Source: Candidatus Binatia bacterium (GTDB taxonomy: Bacteria > Desulfobacterota > Binatia > HRBIN30). From it: a stretch of 64,000 bases of DNA. Below are positions 44,297 to 53,766 of this stretch, in pieces. Location of the stretch: positions 51,844-115,843 of the forward strand of contig BPIR01000002.1 in assembly GCA_026004215.1 (NCBI GenBank), read 5' to 3'. How positions within the stretch are numbered: position 1 is the stretch's first letter; the number at the start of each line of letters is the position of its first letter. A program made the translations under genes and the position numbers. Below the pieces are notes generated by a model. That model saw nothing but the letters and a program-made list of their open reading frames with translations. It ran no database searches and was not told the origin of the DNA.

Positions 44297-46399
44297 TCAC
44301 CGGCCCCCAGACAGCGTTTTTAAGATCGTGCCACGAAATCCCACGGCCCAGCCCGTGTTGGAATCGGCGAAAAAGACCGCGTTCAGCAGATCCGTCGTCG
44401 GGCTCACTTGCGGTTCCCAACGGGTGCCGTCCCGTGTGGCCAAGATCGTCCCCAAGTCGCCGACCGCCCAAGCAGTGCGGCTATCGCGCGCCGACACGCC
44501 AAACAGCGGATCGGGGCAACCGGAATTGTCGGGCACTTGCGGGTTTGCTCCGCAAAACACCGGCTGAGGCACCCACGATTGTCCTCCGTTAGAGGTTTTG
44601 AGCAACACCTGCACCGGCGGGGCCGAAGTCGTCTCCACGGCTCCTCCCACTGTCCAGCAAGTGCTGGCATCCACGCAGGCGATGCCGTACAGATCCTCTG
44701 TCGTTCCGCTGGTCTGCCTCACCCAGGTACGACCACCATCCCGGGTATGCAAAATGATCCCACCACTGCCAACGACCCACCCGGTGTTCACGTCAATGAA
44801 TGCGACTGCATTCAGGTCCGCGGTGGTGCCACTCGTCTGTGGAAACCACGACGCGCCTCCGTCTGTGGTCGCGCGAATGGTGCCGTCGGTCCCCACAGCC
44901 CAACCTACCGAACCCGTCACGAACCGAATTCCAAAAAACGTCGCCGTAGTTCCCGTATTTTGCGCGATCCAGGTATTGCCCCGGTCGCGCGAAGCGAGCA
45001 CGGTTCCGTCCCCTCCGGCTGCCCAGACCAACTGCGGATCCACAGTGGTGACAGCGAACAGCCCCGAGGTCGTACCGGAACTTCGGGAACTCCACGTGTC
45101 GCCGCCATCCTCAGTTACGGCGATCGCACCCCAATCTCCCACGGCAAACCCGACCGCGAATTCTCCAGGGGGAAAGGCAATGGCATACAAATCGTTTGTC
45201 GGTGCAGGGTTCCGCAGGGTCCAGGCGATACCGTCGTCGGTGCCCAGAAGCGTGCCCGCCCCGCCCACGGCGCGCGCAGTCACGTTGTCGAGCGCGCGCA
45301 CGGAGTACAGGGGATTCGTGTTCGCACTCTGTTGCTGCTGCCAAGTCTGCCCGCCGTCCGTGGATTTCAAAATGAGCGCTTGGAATTCGTCGGTCAGGTC
45401 GCCAACGACCCAAATGGTATTGGCGTCGGCCCAAGCAACACCGTAGAGCGGCACCACTACGGGGCTCACAGAAGCGACCCATTGCTGCCCGCCGTTTTGG
45501 GTACGCAGGATCGTGCCGTTATCTCCAACGGCGATACCTCGGTTCGCGTCCCAAAAGGCAACGGCGTACAGAGCGCTGCCGGTATTGCTCGTTTGAAACG
45601 ACCACGACGCGCCGCCGTCGCTAGTACGAAGCACAGTGCCCGCATCCCCAACGATCCAGCCGTTTTGGCTATCGGCAAAAGTCACAGCAAACAAATCACG
45701 GGTGGTACCGACGGATTGCCGAGCCCAGCTATCTCCGCCATTGTCCGTTCGCACCACTACCCCGCCGTTTCCAACTGCCCAACCACGGGCCACGTCGGTA
45801 AAGACCACGCCATTGAGGTCCTCTTCCGTACCGCTCGTTTGCGCGCTCCAATTCGTTCCGGCGTCCACGGTTGCGTAGATTTTACCGGCTTCGCCGACGG
45901 CCCAGCCACGATTCGCACTGATAAAGAATACCCCGTAGAGGTTCACAAAGTCGTCAATGAACAACGGCTCCCAAGTGCGCCCGCCATCCGTGGTGCGCAG
46001 CACCTCGGAGAAGCTGCCCACAGCAAAGCCCCGATCCGGAGCTGGAAAAGTGACCGCAAACAAATCTTCGCCCGTGGGGGCGGGGTTCTGGAAAAACCAA
46101 GCATCCGTCGCCGGCGTCGGCGTGGGTGTGGGCGCACAACCGGCGAGGGCGTTGTTCACCGCCTGGACAATTTCATCCACGGTGACCTCCCCGTCTCCCG
46201 TGCGATCGAACACGGGACAATTCGCGACCGCCGTGTTACCCAGCGCAATGTTGACCCCTTGAATAATCTCGTCGATCGTTACTTCTCCGTTGCCGTCGCA
46301 GTCACCGACGCAAGTTTGCGCCCGCACGGCCCCGGCCAGAGCACCAACGGCGACGAGGGCAGTCGCCACCACTCTCAGCCTATCGCGAACTTGCCTCAT
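44297..46399 (-). CDS. Secreted dockerin-like YCF48/BNR beta-propeller protein
   Basis: A 700-residue exported protein. Signal peptide residues 1-27 (ends AVRA). Residues ~28-90 are a dockerin-like pair: CVGDCDGNGEVTIDEIIQGV and RTGDGEVTVDEIVQAVNNAL. A TPTPTPAT linker leads to about 13 YCF48-type blades, each with the pattern GWAVG..GTILRT.DGG.TW..Q.SGTT.DL.AV. Related YCF48 proteins assist assembly of membrane complexes, and secreted BNR propellers bind ligands. GGAGGTGAGG precedes the ATG. The N-terminal position of the dockerin is the reverse of the B proteins. Confidence 0.83.
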   Translation of the reverse strand: MRQVRDRLRVVATALVAVGALAGAVRAQTCVGDCDGNGEVTIDEIIQGVNIALGNTAVANCPVFDRTGDGEVTVDEIVQAVNNALAGCAPTPTPTPATDAWFFQNPAPTGEDLFAVTFPAPDRGFAVGSFSEVLRTTDGGRTWEPLFIDDFVNLYGVFFISANRGWAVGEAGKIYATVDAGTNWSAQTSGTEEDLNGVVFTDVARGWAVGNGGVVVRTDNGGDSWARQSVGTTRDLFAVTFADSQNGWIVGDAGTVLRTSDGGASWSFQTSNTGSALYAVAFWDANRGIAVGDNGTILRTQNGGQQWVASVSPVVVPLYGVAWADANTIWVVGDLTDEFQALILKSTDGGQTWQQQQSANTNPLYSVRALDNVTARAVGGAGTLLGTDDGIAWTLRNPAPTNDLYAIAFPPGEFAVGFAVGDWGAIAVTEDGGDTWSSRSSGTTSGLFAVTTVDPQLVWAAGGDGTVLASRDRGNTWIAQNTGTTATFFGIRFVTGSVGWAVGTDGTIRATTDGGASWFPQTSGTTADLNAVAFIDVNTGWVVGSGGIILHTRDGGRTWVRQTSGTTEDLYGIACVDASTCWTVGGAVETTSAPPVQVLLKTSNGGQSWVPQPVFCGANPQVPDNSGCPDPLFGVSARDSRTAWAVGDLGTILATRDGTRWEPQVSPTTDLLNAVFFADSNTGWAVGFRGTILKTLSGGR

Positions 46400-46420
46400 C
46401 CTCACCTCCAAGAAGTCGTT

Positions 46421-46831
46421 CTAAAGGCCCCAGGCGAAAGTTTTCTCCGGACTCACGGCAATCAAAACGGACTCGCCCTCTTCGATCGGCTCGAACTTTT
46501 TGTACTGCCGGTACTTGCGATACAGCGCCAGGCGGGCGCGGTGGAAACTCACACCCTTTTCGATCACCGTGGCTTTTCCCACGACCATCAGTCCGCGCAG
46601 TTGCGTCCAGTCCTCCGAGTACTCGTCGAACACCAACGCAACCCGCGGGTTGGTGCGGATGTTCCTGACCTTTCTCGCGTTCGCGTCAGAGGCAAAATAA
46701 ATTTTTCCCCCGATCGCCACGGTACACACAGGAACATTGTGCGGCTCCGCATCCGGCCCGACAGTGGCTAAGCGGGCTACACGCTGCGCCCGGACAAATG
46801 CCAGCTCTTTCCCACGCAGTTGGTATGCCAT
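46421..46831 (-). CDS. PPOX-class flavin/F420-type oxidoreductase
   Basis: A 136-residue split-barrel protein of the pyridoxamine-phosphate-oxidase-like family, most like the Rv0121-type putative F420-dependent enzymes. Blocks RVARLATVGPDAEPHNVPVC, GGKIYFASDANARKVRNI, NPRVALVFDEYSEDW and LRGLMVVGKATVIEKG are all typical. Cofactor (FMN or F420) and substrate cannot be fixed from sequence. It lies 21 bases upstream of the propeller gene on the same strand. Confidence 0.85.
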   Translation of the reverse strand: MAYQLRGKELAFVRAQRVARLATVGPDAEPHNVPVCTVAIGGKIYFASDANARKVRNIRTNPRVALVFDEYSEDWTQLRGLMVVGKATVIEKGVSFHRARLALYRKYRQYKKFEPIEEGESVLIAVSPEKTFAWGL

Positions 46832-47328
46832 GCCGCAGAGTTTATCCGTTTCTCAAAAAACGTCACCGGTTTTGGATCTCGTTGCGCTTGTCGCCGCTCG
46901 CACTGCACTTAGCCTCAAGGCCCGCTCGTTGCCGCGACGCTACCCCAGCGCACCGGTTTGCTCAAGCACTTAGCCGCCCCGACCCCTGGACGACCCTCGA
47001 AAGGGTGAGGGTCTGCTTCCGGTGAAATCGCGAAGTGGCCAGATAGTCAAATGGCCGCTCACCGCTCGCCACTCGCTACTCGCCCCATGCCACTCTCTAC
47101 GCGCCACTAGATGCTAGTTGGGAAGATGGCGCCGAAGGGACCGGAACGTACTCGAGCATGGAGGCTACCATCGTGCTTTGGCTCGCCCTACGAACGGCCG
47201 CCGTTGCTGTATATCGCCCTCCGACACTGGCGAGATTTGGGGAGGGCGGTCCTGCTCGGGGAAAGGAATCGCCCCCAGGACGAACCATTGCCTGACACAC
47301 CGATCCCGAGGTGTTAAGCGTTGCGTCC
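46832..47328. other. Intergenic region with ACTCGCC low-complexity repeat
   Basis: About 500 bases between divergent genes. 47015-47105 contains CCGGTGAAATCGCGAAGTGG followed by a run of CACCGCTCGCCACTCGCTACTC-like units, closely resembling 21285-21390. Open frames elsewhere have no family likeness. Confidence 0.5.
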
Positions 47329-48309
47329 ATGCGCGTGCTGTTCGTCCTCGACCCGCTCGATCAACTCCAACTGGAAACGGAGACCTCCTTGCTGCTGGCG
47401 CAAGAGTTTCGGCAGCGGGGGCACGAAACGTGGTATGCCCACGAAGGGGATCTTTGGGTGACCGACCGTGGTGTGTGGGTGTCTGCCCGGGAGCTGTACG
47501 TGGAATCCTCGGGCACTCCTCGTGCAGGTGCCTGCACCCGAGGTCGCGTCGCCGATTTCGCGCTCGTGCTGATGCGTCAAGATCCTCCGGTAGACGCGGC
47601 CTACCGTTTCGCGGCCCAGGCGCTGGAACTTGCCGCTTCGGAAGTGATGGTCGTGAATTCGCCAGCGGCCGTTTTGTCTTGGAACGAAAAGCTACTCCCC
47701 CTCCAATTCCCGGAGTACTGCCCTCCCACGCTGGTGAGTACGCGACTCGAAGAAATGCTGGACTTTGTCCGCGACGTGGGGAGGGCTGTTGTCAAACCGA
47801 TTTCGGAGTGTAGCGGTAGAGGCATTCATATTGTCCATGCGGGCAACGCGGCCGAGGCCATCGCAGCAACCATGGCACGGTATCCGGGAGAGCCGGTGGT
47901 GTTACAGCGTTATCTCCCAGAGGTCGTGCACGGCGACAAGCGAATATTCCTCGCCGGCCCCACGGTCGTGGGTGCCGTCAACCGCATTCCAGCGGGACCG
48001 GAGCGTTTAGCCAACATTCATCAAGGCGCGCGGGTGGAGGCGACGGCATTGAGTGCGCGCGAGGAAGAAATTGCTCGCGTCGCCGGCGATTTCTTGTGCG
48101 CGCGCGGGATTTGGCTGGCAGGTTTGGACGTCATTGGCGGACTGCTCACGGAAGTGAACATCACCAGCCCATCCGCGCTACGACAGATCAATGCAGTGAC
48201 CGGGCGGCGCAACGAGGTTGTCGTCGTGGATGTGCTCGAACGACTGGCGCTGGGGGAAAGGTTTTCGACCGCTCCGCCAGGCCGCACGGATACGGCACAC
48301 ACTGGTTGA
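47329..48309 (+). CDS. gshB: Glutathione synthase-like ATP-grasp enzyme
   Basis: A 326-residue protein matching prokaryotic glutathione synthase: FVLDPLDQLQLETETSLLLA at the N-terminus, VLMRQDPPVDAAYRFAAQAL, VVNSPAAVLSWNEKLLPLQF, then the ATP-grasp part VVKPISECSGRGIHIV, VLQRYLPEVVHGDKRIFLAG and VIGGLLTEVNITSPSALRQI. It would join glycine to gamma-glutamylcysteine. No gshA is in the window. ATG at 47329 chosen by family N-terminus. About 88 bases precede the symporter gene. Confidence 0.88.
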   Translation: MRVLFVLDPLDQLQLETETSLLLAQEFRQRGHETWYAHEGDLWVTDRGVWVSARELYVESSGTPRAGACTRGRVADFALVLMRQDPPVDAAYRFAAQALELAASEVMVVNSPAAVLSWNEKLLPLQFPEYCPPTLVSTRLEEMLDFVRDVGRAVVKPISECSGRGIHIVHAGNAAEAIAATMARYPGEPVVLQRYLPEVVHGDKRIFLAGPTVVGAVNRIPAGPERLANIHQGARVEATALSAREEEIARVAGDFLCARGIWLAGLDVIGGLLTEVNITSPSALRQINAVTGRRNEVVVVDVLERLALGERFSTAPPGRTDTAHTG

Positions 48310-48397
48310 AATTGCGGGCACGCGTTGCGGCTGCGGTTCGATCCAGGCGGCGGAAGAGGAACAACGGCTGGGGCTCTGGGACTGCCGGGACACGAAG

Positions 48398-49801
48398 ATG
48401 ACAACGACCACCACGCCCGAGCGCCAACTGCTTCCCCACCAAAAGGCACTCTACGCAACCGGTGATTTCACCATCAATGCCGCTCTCAACGCATTAGCCT
48501 TCGTGTTCACGGCCTATTTTCTGGTCCACGTGGCGGAACTCCGACCGGCCCTCGCTGGGCTCGTGCCCATGATCGGGCGTGCGGTAGATGCCTTCACGGA
48601 TCCTCTGATGGGCCGGATTTCCGACCAAACGCGCTGGCGCTGGGGCCGGCGTCGTCCCTACTTCCTTCTCGGGGCCCTCCCGTTTGGTTTGTCCTTCGCG
48701 TTGCTGTGGACCCCCGCACCGTTCAGCCAAGAAGGGTGGCGCTTTGCGTACTACACCGTGCTCTACTGCTGCTTGACCACCGCCATGACGGTGCTGGCCA
48801 TTCCTTACTTGGCTCTGCAACCGGAGATGGCCACGAGTTACGATGACCGTACGGCACTCAACACGTACCGTTCGGCTGGAGCGATCCTGGGCGTGTTTGC
48901 GGCCATTTCGATACGGCCACTCGCCCAATTGCTCGGGGGTGGACCCGAGGGCTTCCAACGGGTCGGCATGATCCTGGGGTTGATGTTCGCGCTTCCCTGG
49001 TTCGTGGTGTATCGCGTGAGTTTCGAACGCCCGGAGTTTCGCAGCCGCGCAGAGACGACATCGTTTTTCCGCGGCTTGGTCGAGGTTCTCGGACATCCGA
49101 ACTTTCGCCGCCTGTTGGCCGTGTTTCTGTTCAGCCGACTGGCGACCGATGTGATTAGCACCTTGCTGATTCTCTACTTCACCCATTGGTTGGGGCGTTC
49201 GTACGACTTCGAGCGCGGGATGACGATCTTCCTCGTCGCGGTGGTACTTGCGCTGCCGCTTTGGCTCGCCGTTGCACGCCGAACCGAGAAAACCACGCTT
49301 TTCGCCCTGGGAGCCAGCATCTGGGCGGCGGTGCAATTGCTGCTCCTGTTCGTGGAGCCCGAATGGCCCAGAGGGCTCCTTTTCGTCCTGATGCTCGTCG
49401 CCGGGTGCGGCTATGCGGCGGTGGACGTAATGCCGTGGTCCATGCTGGGCGAAGTCATCGATGAAGACGAACTCCGCACCGGACAACGACGCGAGGGGCT
49501 CTATAACGGTGTGTTCACGTTTGTCCGCAAGCTGGCTGGAGCCACCGGAGTGTTCTTGGTTTTGGCCTTGCTCGACCTGATCGGCTTCCACGGGAACGCC
49601 GCGGCAACCGACTCTCCACGCCAAGCCATTCGCTGGCTCGCCGGACTCGCACCGCTACTTTTCCTGAGCCTCGGGATTTTTGCCGCTTCGCGGTACCCGC
49701 TGACACGCACCCGTCACCGTGAAATCCTCGCGCAACTGTGGAAGCGGCGTGCTGCGAGTGGAGCTCGCACACCACCCGATCGGCGCGCACGGTCCACTTA
49801 A
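48398..49801 (+). CDS. GPH-family sugar:cation symporter (MFS)
   Basis: A 467-residue transporter with 12 predicted helices of the glycoside-pentoside-hexuronide family. The typical early motif AVDAFTDPLMGRISDQTRWRWGRRRPY is present across residues ~58-85, and AAVDVMPWSMLGEVIDEDEL sits late as in MelB-like proteins. Likely imports a sugar or related solute with H+ or Na+. ATG at 48398 (MTTTTTPE) fits the first helix. It overlaps the convergent ilvB stop by 4 bases. Confidence 0.88.
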   Translation: MTTTTTPERQLLPHQKALYATGDFTINAALNALAFVFTAYFLVHVAELRPALAGLVPMIGRAVDAFTDPLMGRISDQTRWRWGRRRPYFLLGALPFGLSFALLWTPAPFSQEGWRFAYYTVLYCCLTTAMTVLAIPYLALQPEMATSYDDRTALNTYRSAGAILGVFAAISIRPLAQLLGGGPEGFQRVGMILGLMFALPWFVVYRVSFERPEFRSRAETTSFFRGLVEVLGHPNFRRLLAVFLFSRLATDVISTLLILYFTHWLGRSYDFERGMTIFLVAVVLALPLWLAVARRTEKTTLFALGASIWAAVQLLLLFVEPEWPRGLLFVLMLVAGCGYAAVDVMPWSMLGEVIDEDELRTGQRREGLYNGVFTFVRKLAGATGVFLVLALLDLIGFHGNAAATDSPRQAIRWLAGLAPLLFLSLGIFAASRYPLTRTRHREILAQLWKRRAASGARTPPDRRARST

Positions 49802-51672
49802 AAGTATCCCGGAGGCGTTTCTGTCGTTTTCGGGCCTTTGTCTCGGCTCGGGATAAATTTGCCGGTAATCATGTCCTTGTAGCCCATACCCGGGCCGACC
49901 ATCGGGTACACATGTGCGTTCGGATCCACCATCACTTCGAGGAGGGCAGGCCCGGGATACCGCAGGAATTCCTCGAGCGCCGGCCGCACCTCGGCAATTT
50001 CCGTAATGCGTTTGGCAAACGAAAAACCGTCGGCCTCGGCAGCGCGCACGAAGTCCTTTTTGTGCAGGCTCTTATCGGAACCCGAGTAGCGATTCGCATA
50101 AAACAGGTCCTGCCACTGCCGCACCATCCCGTCTCCCAGGTTGTTCAGCAGCAACACCTTGACCGGAATGTCGTAGGTCGTCAGCGTTTCCAGTTCGCCC
50201 AAGTTCATCCGCAAGCTCCCGTCGCCATCCACGTCGATCACCAAGGCACCCGGGTTGGCGAGCTGCGCACCGATCGCCGCCGGTAGCCCAAACCCCATCG
50301 TGCCCATGCTTCCCGAGGTCAGCCACGTCCGAGGCCGGTGGAAATCCAAATACTGCGCTGCCCACATCTGATGCTGGCCCACCCCAGTGGACACGATCGC
50401 TTCGCCGCGGGTGATTTCGTTGAGCGTCGAAAGCACGAACTCGGCCTGAATGCGAGGCGACTCGCGGTTCCAATTCAGCGGGTACTTGCGCTTGAGCTCC
50501 AGGACATAGGCACGCCAGCGGCTGAAGTCCTTCTTGAAGTCCCGCCCTGCTTCGAGCAATTGCTGCAGCCCTCGTTTGGCGTCGGCCACGTGCGCCCAGT
50601 CCACGTGCTTCACTTTGCCAATTTCCGAAGCATCGATGTCCAGGTGTGCGATCTTCGCCCCGGGGGCAAACTCCTTCACTTTTCCCGCAACGCGATCGTC
50701 GAATCGCGAACCGATAGCGAAGAGAAAATCGCAATCCTCCACCGCATAGTTCGCATACGCAGTGCCGTGCATCCCCAGCATGCGAAGCGACAACTCGGCA
50801 CTGGTGTCGTAAGCGCCAATGCCCATCAGGGTGGTGACCACGGGAATCCCGAATCGCTCCACAAACGCGCGCAATTCCGGGGCTGCATTGGCATGGATGA
50901 CGCCGCCGCCGACGTACAGCAGCGGCCGCTCCGAACTGCCCAGCAGGCGGAAAAACGCTTCCGCGTCGCGTGCAGACAAAGTGGAGGCTTCCAGCGCCGC
51001 CAAACGTTCATCGTATCCGCGCAAGCGCAAGATTCCGTTGCCGCGGAAGGTTGTTTTGGTCAGTTGCACGTCGCGGGGAATGTCCACGACCACAGGACCA
51101 GGCCGACCGCTGCGAGCAATGCGGAAGGCGGTACGAATGGTGGCTTCCACCTTGGTCTCGTCGGTCACCAGAAACACATGTTTGGCGCAGGCAGACATAA
51201 TGTTGAAGACGGGCGCTTCTTGGAACGCATCGGTCCCCATCGCCACCCGTGGAACCTGCCCTGTGATCAAGACCACCGGCACGGAGTCCGCCTGGCAATC
51301 GCGGATCGGGGTGACGGAATTCGTTGCACCCGGGCCGGAAGTCACGATGAACACCCCGACGCGTCCGCTGGAGCGCGCGTATCCCGCGGCCATAAACCCG
51401 GCCCCTTGCTCCGTGGCCGGTACGATCAACCGGATCTCTCGATCTTTGTGTTCTTCGTTGTAACGGAAAATCGCATCGTACGTGGGTAAAATCGCTCCCC
51501 CGCTGTACCCGAACACTGTATCTACGCCCTCGTCGGCCAGTACCTGTACGATGGCATCGGCGTTGGTCATCTCCGCACCCGCACGCGGATGCGGGGGGTG
51601 CGCAACGTCGGCGCGGTGCGTTGCTTCCGTACGCAACCGTTGCACGGCTCGAGAGGGCTTCGTTGTCGGCAT
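49798..51672 (-). CDS. ilvB: Acetolactate synthase, catalytic subunit
   Basis: A 624-residue TPP enzyme of branched-chain amino acid synthesis, joining two pyruvates or pyruvate with 2-oxobutyrate. VFGYSGGAILPTYDAI opens the fold, ATEQGAGFMAAGYARSSGRV has the catalytic Glu, SGSMGTMGFGLPAAIGAQLA and VDGDGSLRMNLGELETLTTY with the later NN form the TPP/Mg site. GAGGAG precedes the ATG. The N-terminal ~30 residues are an extension before the conserved domain. No small regulatory subunit (ilvN) is adjacent. Confidence 0.93.
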   Translation of the reverse strand: MPTTKPSRAVQRLRTEATHRADVAHPPHPRAGAEMTNADAIVQVLADEGVDTVFGYSGGAILPTYDAIFRYNEEHKDREIRLIVPATEQGAGFMAAGYARSSGRVGVFIVTSGPGATNSVTPIRDCQADSVPVVLITGQVPRVAMGTDAFQEAPVFNIMSACAKHVFLVTDETKVEATIRTAFRIARSGRPGPVVVDIPRDVQLTKTTFRGNGILRLRGYDERLAALEASTLSARDAEAFFRLLGSSERPLLYVGGGVIHANAAPELRAFVERFGIPVVTTLMGIGAYDTSAELSLRMLGMHGTAYANYAVEDCDFLFAIGSRFDDRVAGKVKEFAPGAKIAHLDIDASEIGKVKHVDWAHVADAKRGLQQLLEAGRDFKKDFSRWRAYVLELKRKYPLNWNRESPRIQAEFVLSTLNEITRGEAIVSTGVGQHQMWAAQYLDFHRPRTWLTSGSMGTMGFGLPAAIGAQLANPGALVIDVDGDGSLRMNLGELETLTTYDIPVKVLLLNNLGDGMVRQWQDLFYANRYSGSDKSLHKKDFVRAAEADGFSFAKRITEIAEVRPALEEFLRYPGPALLEVMVDPNAHVYPMVGPGMGYKDMITGKFIPSRDKGPKTTETPPGYF

Positions 51673-51833
51673 GGCTTCAACTCCTCGTGGTGATCAAAAA
51701 AACGAGCAATAACCTAGCGCACAATGCAAGGGGTTGCGAAGAGGAATTTTCCCACGAAAAGCGAACGGGCCTGTGGGCCGAGCTGGCCCACAGGCCCATT
51801 GCGCAGGGGGCGGGGAAAGGGGGGAGGGAACGG

Positions 51834-52859
51834 TCAGGCAAGACCAATGGCACGGTCTGCCGCTTCGGGATCCACGTCTTCGAACTGCAGGATCCCGAGC
51901 TCGTCGAAGGCCTTGCGAACATACGGAGTGAGCAGCCCGAGCTTTTTGAGGTTCGGCACGATGCGGGAAAAGAGCGATTCGCGGAACATCCGCATCACTG
52001 GAGACTGCAGCACGATCTCCCGCACTTCGTTCTTGTTGAATCCAATGTACTCCGAAACCTCGTCGGCCAAGAGGCGGTCCCGCATGAGGCGGCACGCTTC
52101 GATCACGAAGTCTTCACGATCGCGCAGCTCGTTCGCCGGCATGTCGAGGTAATATCCGCGCAGGGAGAGCACGCCGAAGGCCACGTGCCGCGATTCATCC
52201 CGCATCACGTAGTGGACCAAATCCTTGATGAGCGGCTCTTGTGCCAGTTGGTACATGTTGGAGAATGCCGCCATCGCCAGCCCTTCGACCAAGATTTGCA
52301 TGCCGAGATACTTCATATCCCAGCGCCGGTCGCAAATGATGAGATCGAGCAAATGCTTGAGATTCGGATTGATGGGCCACTGCCACTCGAGCTTTTCCTG
52401 CAGGTAGCGGCTGAACACCTCCACATGGCGCGCTTCGTCCATCGTTTGCGTGGCCGCGTACAGCTTCGCGTCCATCCACGGTGCCGCTCCGGCCAATTCC
52501 GATGCGACAATAAGCGCCCCCTGCTCGCCATGCATGAACTGCGACAACTGCCAGGCAAGCTGGGCATGACGCAAGTGCGCTACTTGCCTCTCGCTCAGCT
52601 TTTTGTAGGGGCCATAATCCTCCAGCGGATTGTACGCCTGCGGGATAATTTCTGCCTCCGGATCCACCGGGGTGTCCCACTTGAGCTGCGTGGTGGCGTT
52701 CCACTGCTCGCGCTTGGCCTTCTCGTAGAGATCCCGCAAGCCTTCCTTGACGCTGCCGTAGTTCCAGACGTATGTGATGTCGTATGCAGCCAGTAACGTG
52801 TCGTTGGGCATCTCCGCACTTTGCGGGCGCACCGTTTGTTTTTCTGCAGCCAGACCCAT
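51834..52859 (-). CDS. Ferritin-like diiron protein
   Basis: A 341-residue helical protein with ferritin-like iron ligands: HGEQGALIVASELAG, then DEARHVEVF and RDESRHVAFG, i.e. two Glu-x-x-His pairs plus further Glu (LVEGLAMAAF). The spacing resembles ribonucleotide reductase R2-like and AurF-like diiron oxygenases, but it is too unlike either for a firm call; no R1 subunit is near. GGAGG is upstream of the ATG. It is divergent from a TetR regulator, which may control it. Confidence 0.78.
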   Translation of the reverse strand: MGLAAEKQTVRPQSAEMPNDTLLAAYDITYVWNYGSVKEGLRDLYEKAKREQWNATTQLKWDTPVDPEAEIIPQAYNPLEDYGPYKKLSERQVAHLRHAQLAWQLSQFMHGEQGALIVASELAGAAPWMDAKLYAATQTMDEARHVEVFSRYLQEKLEWQWPINPNLKHLLDLIICDRRWDMKYLGMQILVEGLAMAAFSNMYQLAQEPLIKDLVHYVMRDESRHVAFGVLSLRGYYLDMPANELRDREDFVIEACRLMRDRLLADEVSEYIGFNKNEVREIVLQSPVMRMFRESLFSRIVPNLKKLGLLTPYVRKAFDELGILQFEDVDPEAADRAIGLA

Positions 52860-52989
52860 GTGTTCCTCCCTATTCTCTTCGAACCTGTGCTCGCTCCGGA
52901 CAGTGGTGCAGCCTAAGGCAGCGCCAACTCAAAGTCAATAGGAATCTGAAATCGAGTTCGCTTACGAACCCGCGTTGATTGGACGTTCC

Positions 52990-53766
52990 ATGGCACGAAA
53001 AACCAAGGCTCGACGCATTCCCGTTCGGGTGCCGCAACAAGCGCGAAGTCGCCGCACGCGCGAGGAGATCCTCAAGGCGGCCATAGCCTGCTTCGAGTCG
53101 AAAGGATACGACGAGACCACCACCGCGGCGATTGCGCGCAAAGCCCGTATCGCCGTGGGGACGCTGTATGGATACTTCCCGGACAAGCGGGCGATTTTAC
53201 TCGAGCTGCTCGAAGCCACCACGAAGGAGATTGCCGACTACGTGGTGCAAAGTCTCGACCCTTCGTTGTGGATTGGCGGGAACTTGCGGGAGAGGGTGCG
53301 CTCCCTCATCGATGTTTTGTTTCACACCCGCCGCATTCAACCCGGACTCCAACGCATTTTGTGGGAGCGTTACTTCAAAGACGCGGAGTTTCGCCAAGCA
53401 GTCGAGGCGCTGGAAAATCGAGTCAAGGAAGCGATGCTTCGGCTGTTCGAGGTGTTGGCCTCCGAAGGAAAGTTGCGCGTGCGCGACCTTCCCACCGCAG
53501 CATTCGTGATTCACGCGGCCGTGGAATGGACGACGTCACGGATCATCCTGAGCGGAGCGGAAGAGCACGTAGATGCCACCGCAGAAGCTGTGGCGGACAT
53601 GCTATGCCGCTTTTTGTTCTGGGACGAGCCTCAGGCGGAACAGGCGGCGCCAACAAGCGGCGAGGAGCAAAGCCGGCCGCAGCACGTTTTGGAGCTCGGT
53701 CATGCGGAAACCGCGACAGCCCGCGTGGACCGAGACGTCCCGCCGGAGGGCGGACACCTGCCATGA
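52990..53766 (+). CDS. TetR/AcrR-family transcriptional regulator
   Basis: A 258-residue regulator. The N-terminal helix-turn-helix is clear: RSRRTREEILKAAIACFESK, then YDETTTAAIARKARIAVGTL and YGYFPDKRAILLELL. The C-terminal ligand domain is helical and variable; the last ~40 residues are a hydrophilic tail. ATG at 52990 with an alternative TTG 15 bases before. Its stop overlaps the next gene's ATG (ATGA), and it diverges from the diiron protein gene; a repressor of both is plausible. Confidence 0.9.
   Translation: MARKTKARRIPVRVPQQARSRRTREEILKAAIACFESKGYDETTTAAIARKARIAVGTLYGYFPDKRAILLELLEATTKEIADYVVQSLDPSLWIGGNLRERVRSLIDVLFHTRRIQPGLQRILWERYFKDAEFRQAVEALENRVKEAMLRLFEVLASEGKLRVRDLPTAAFVIHAAVEWTTSRIILSGAEEHVDATAEAVADMLCRFLFWDEPQAEQAAPTSGEEQSRPQHVLELGHAETATARVDRDVPPEGGHLP

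Noticed and set aside
48494..49624. 376-residue minus-strand frame opposite the symporter
   Set aside because: Antisense shadow of a transporter with clear GPH motifs; composition is His/Gln/Arg-rich as expected for a shadow.
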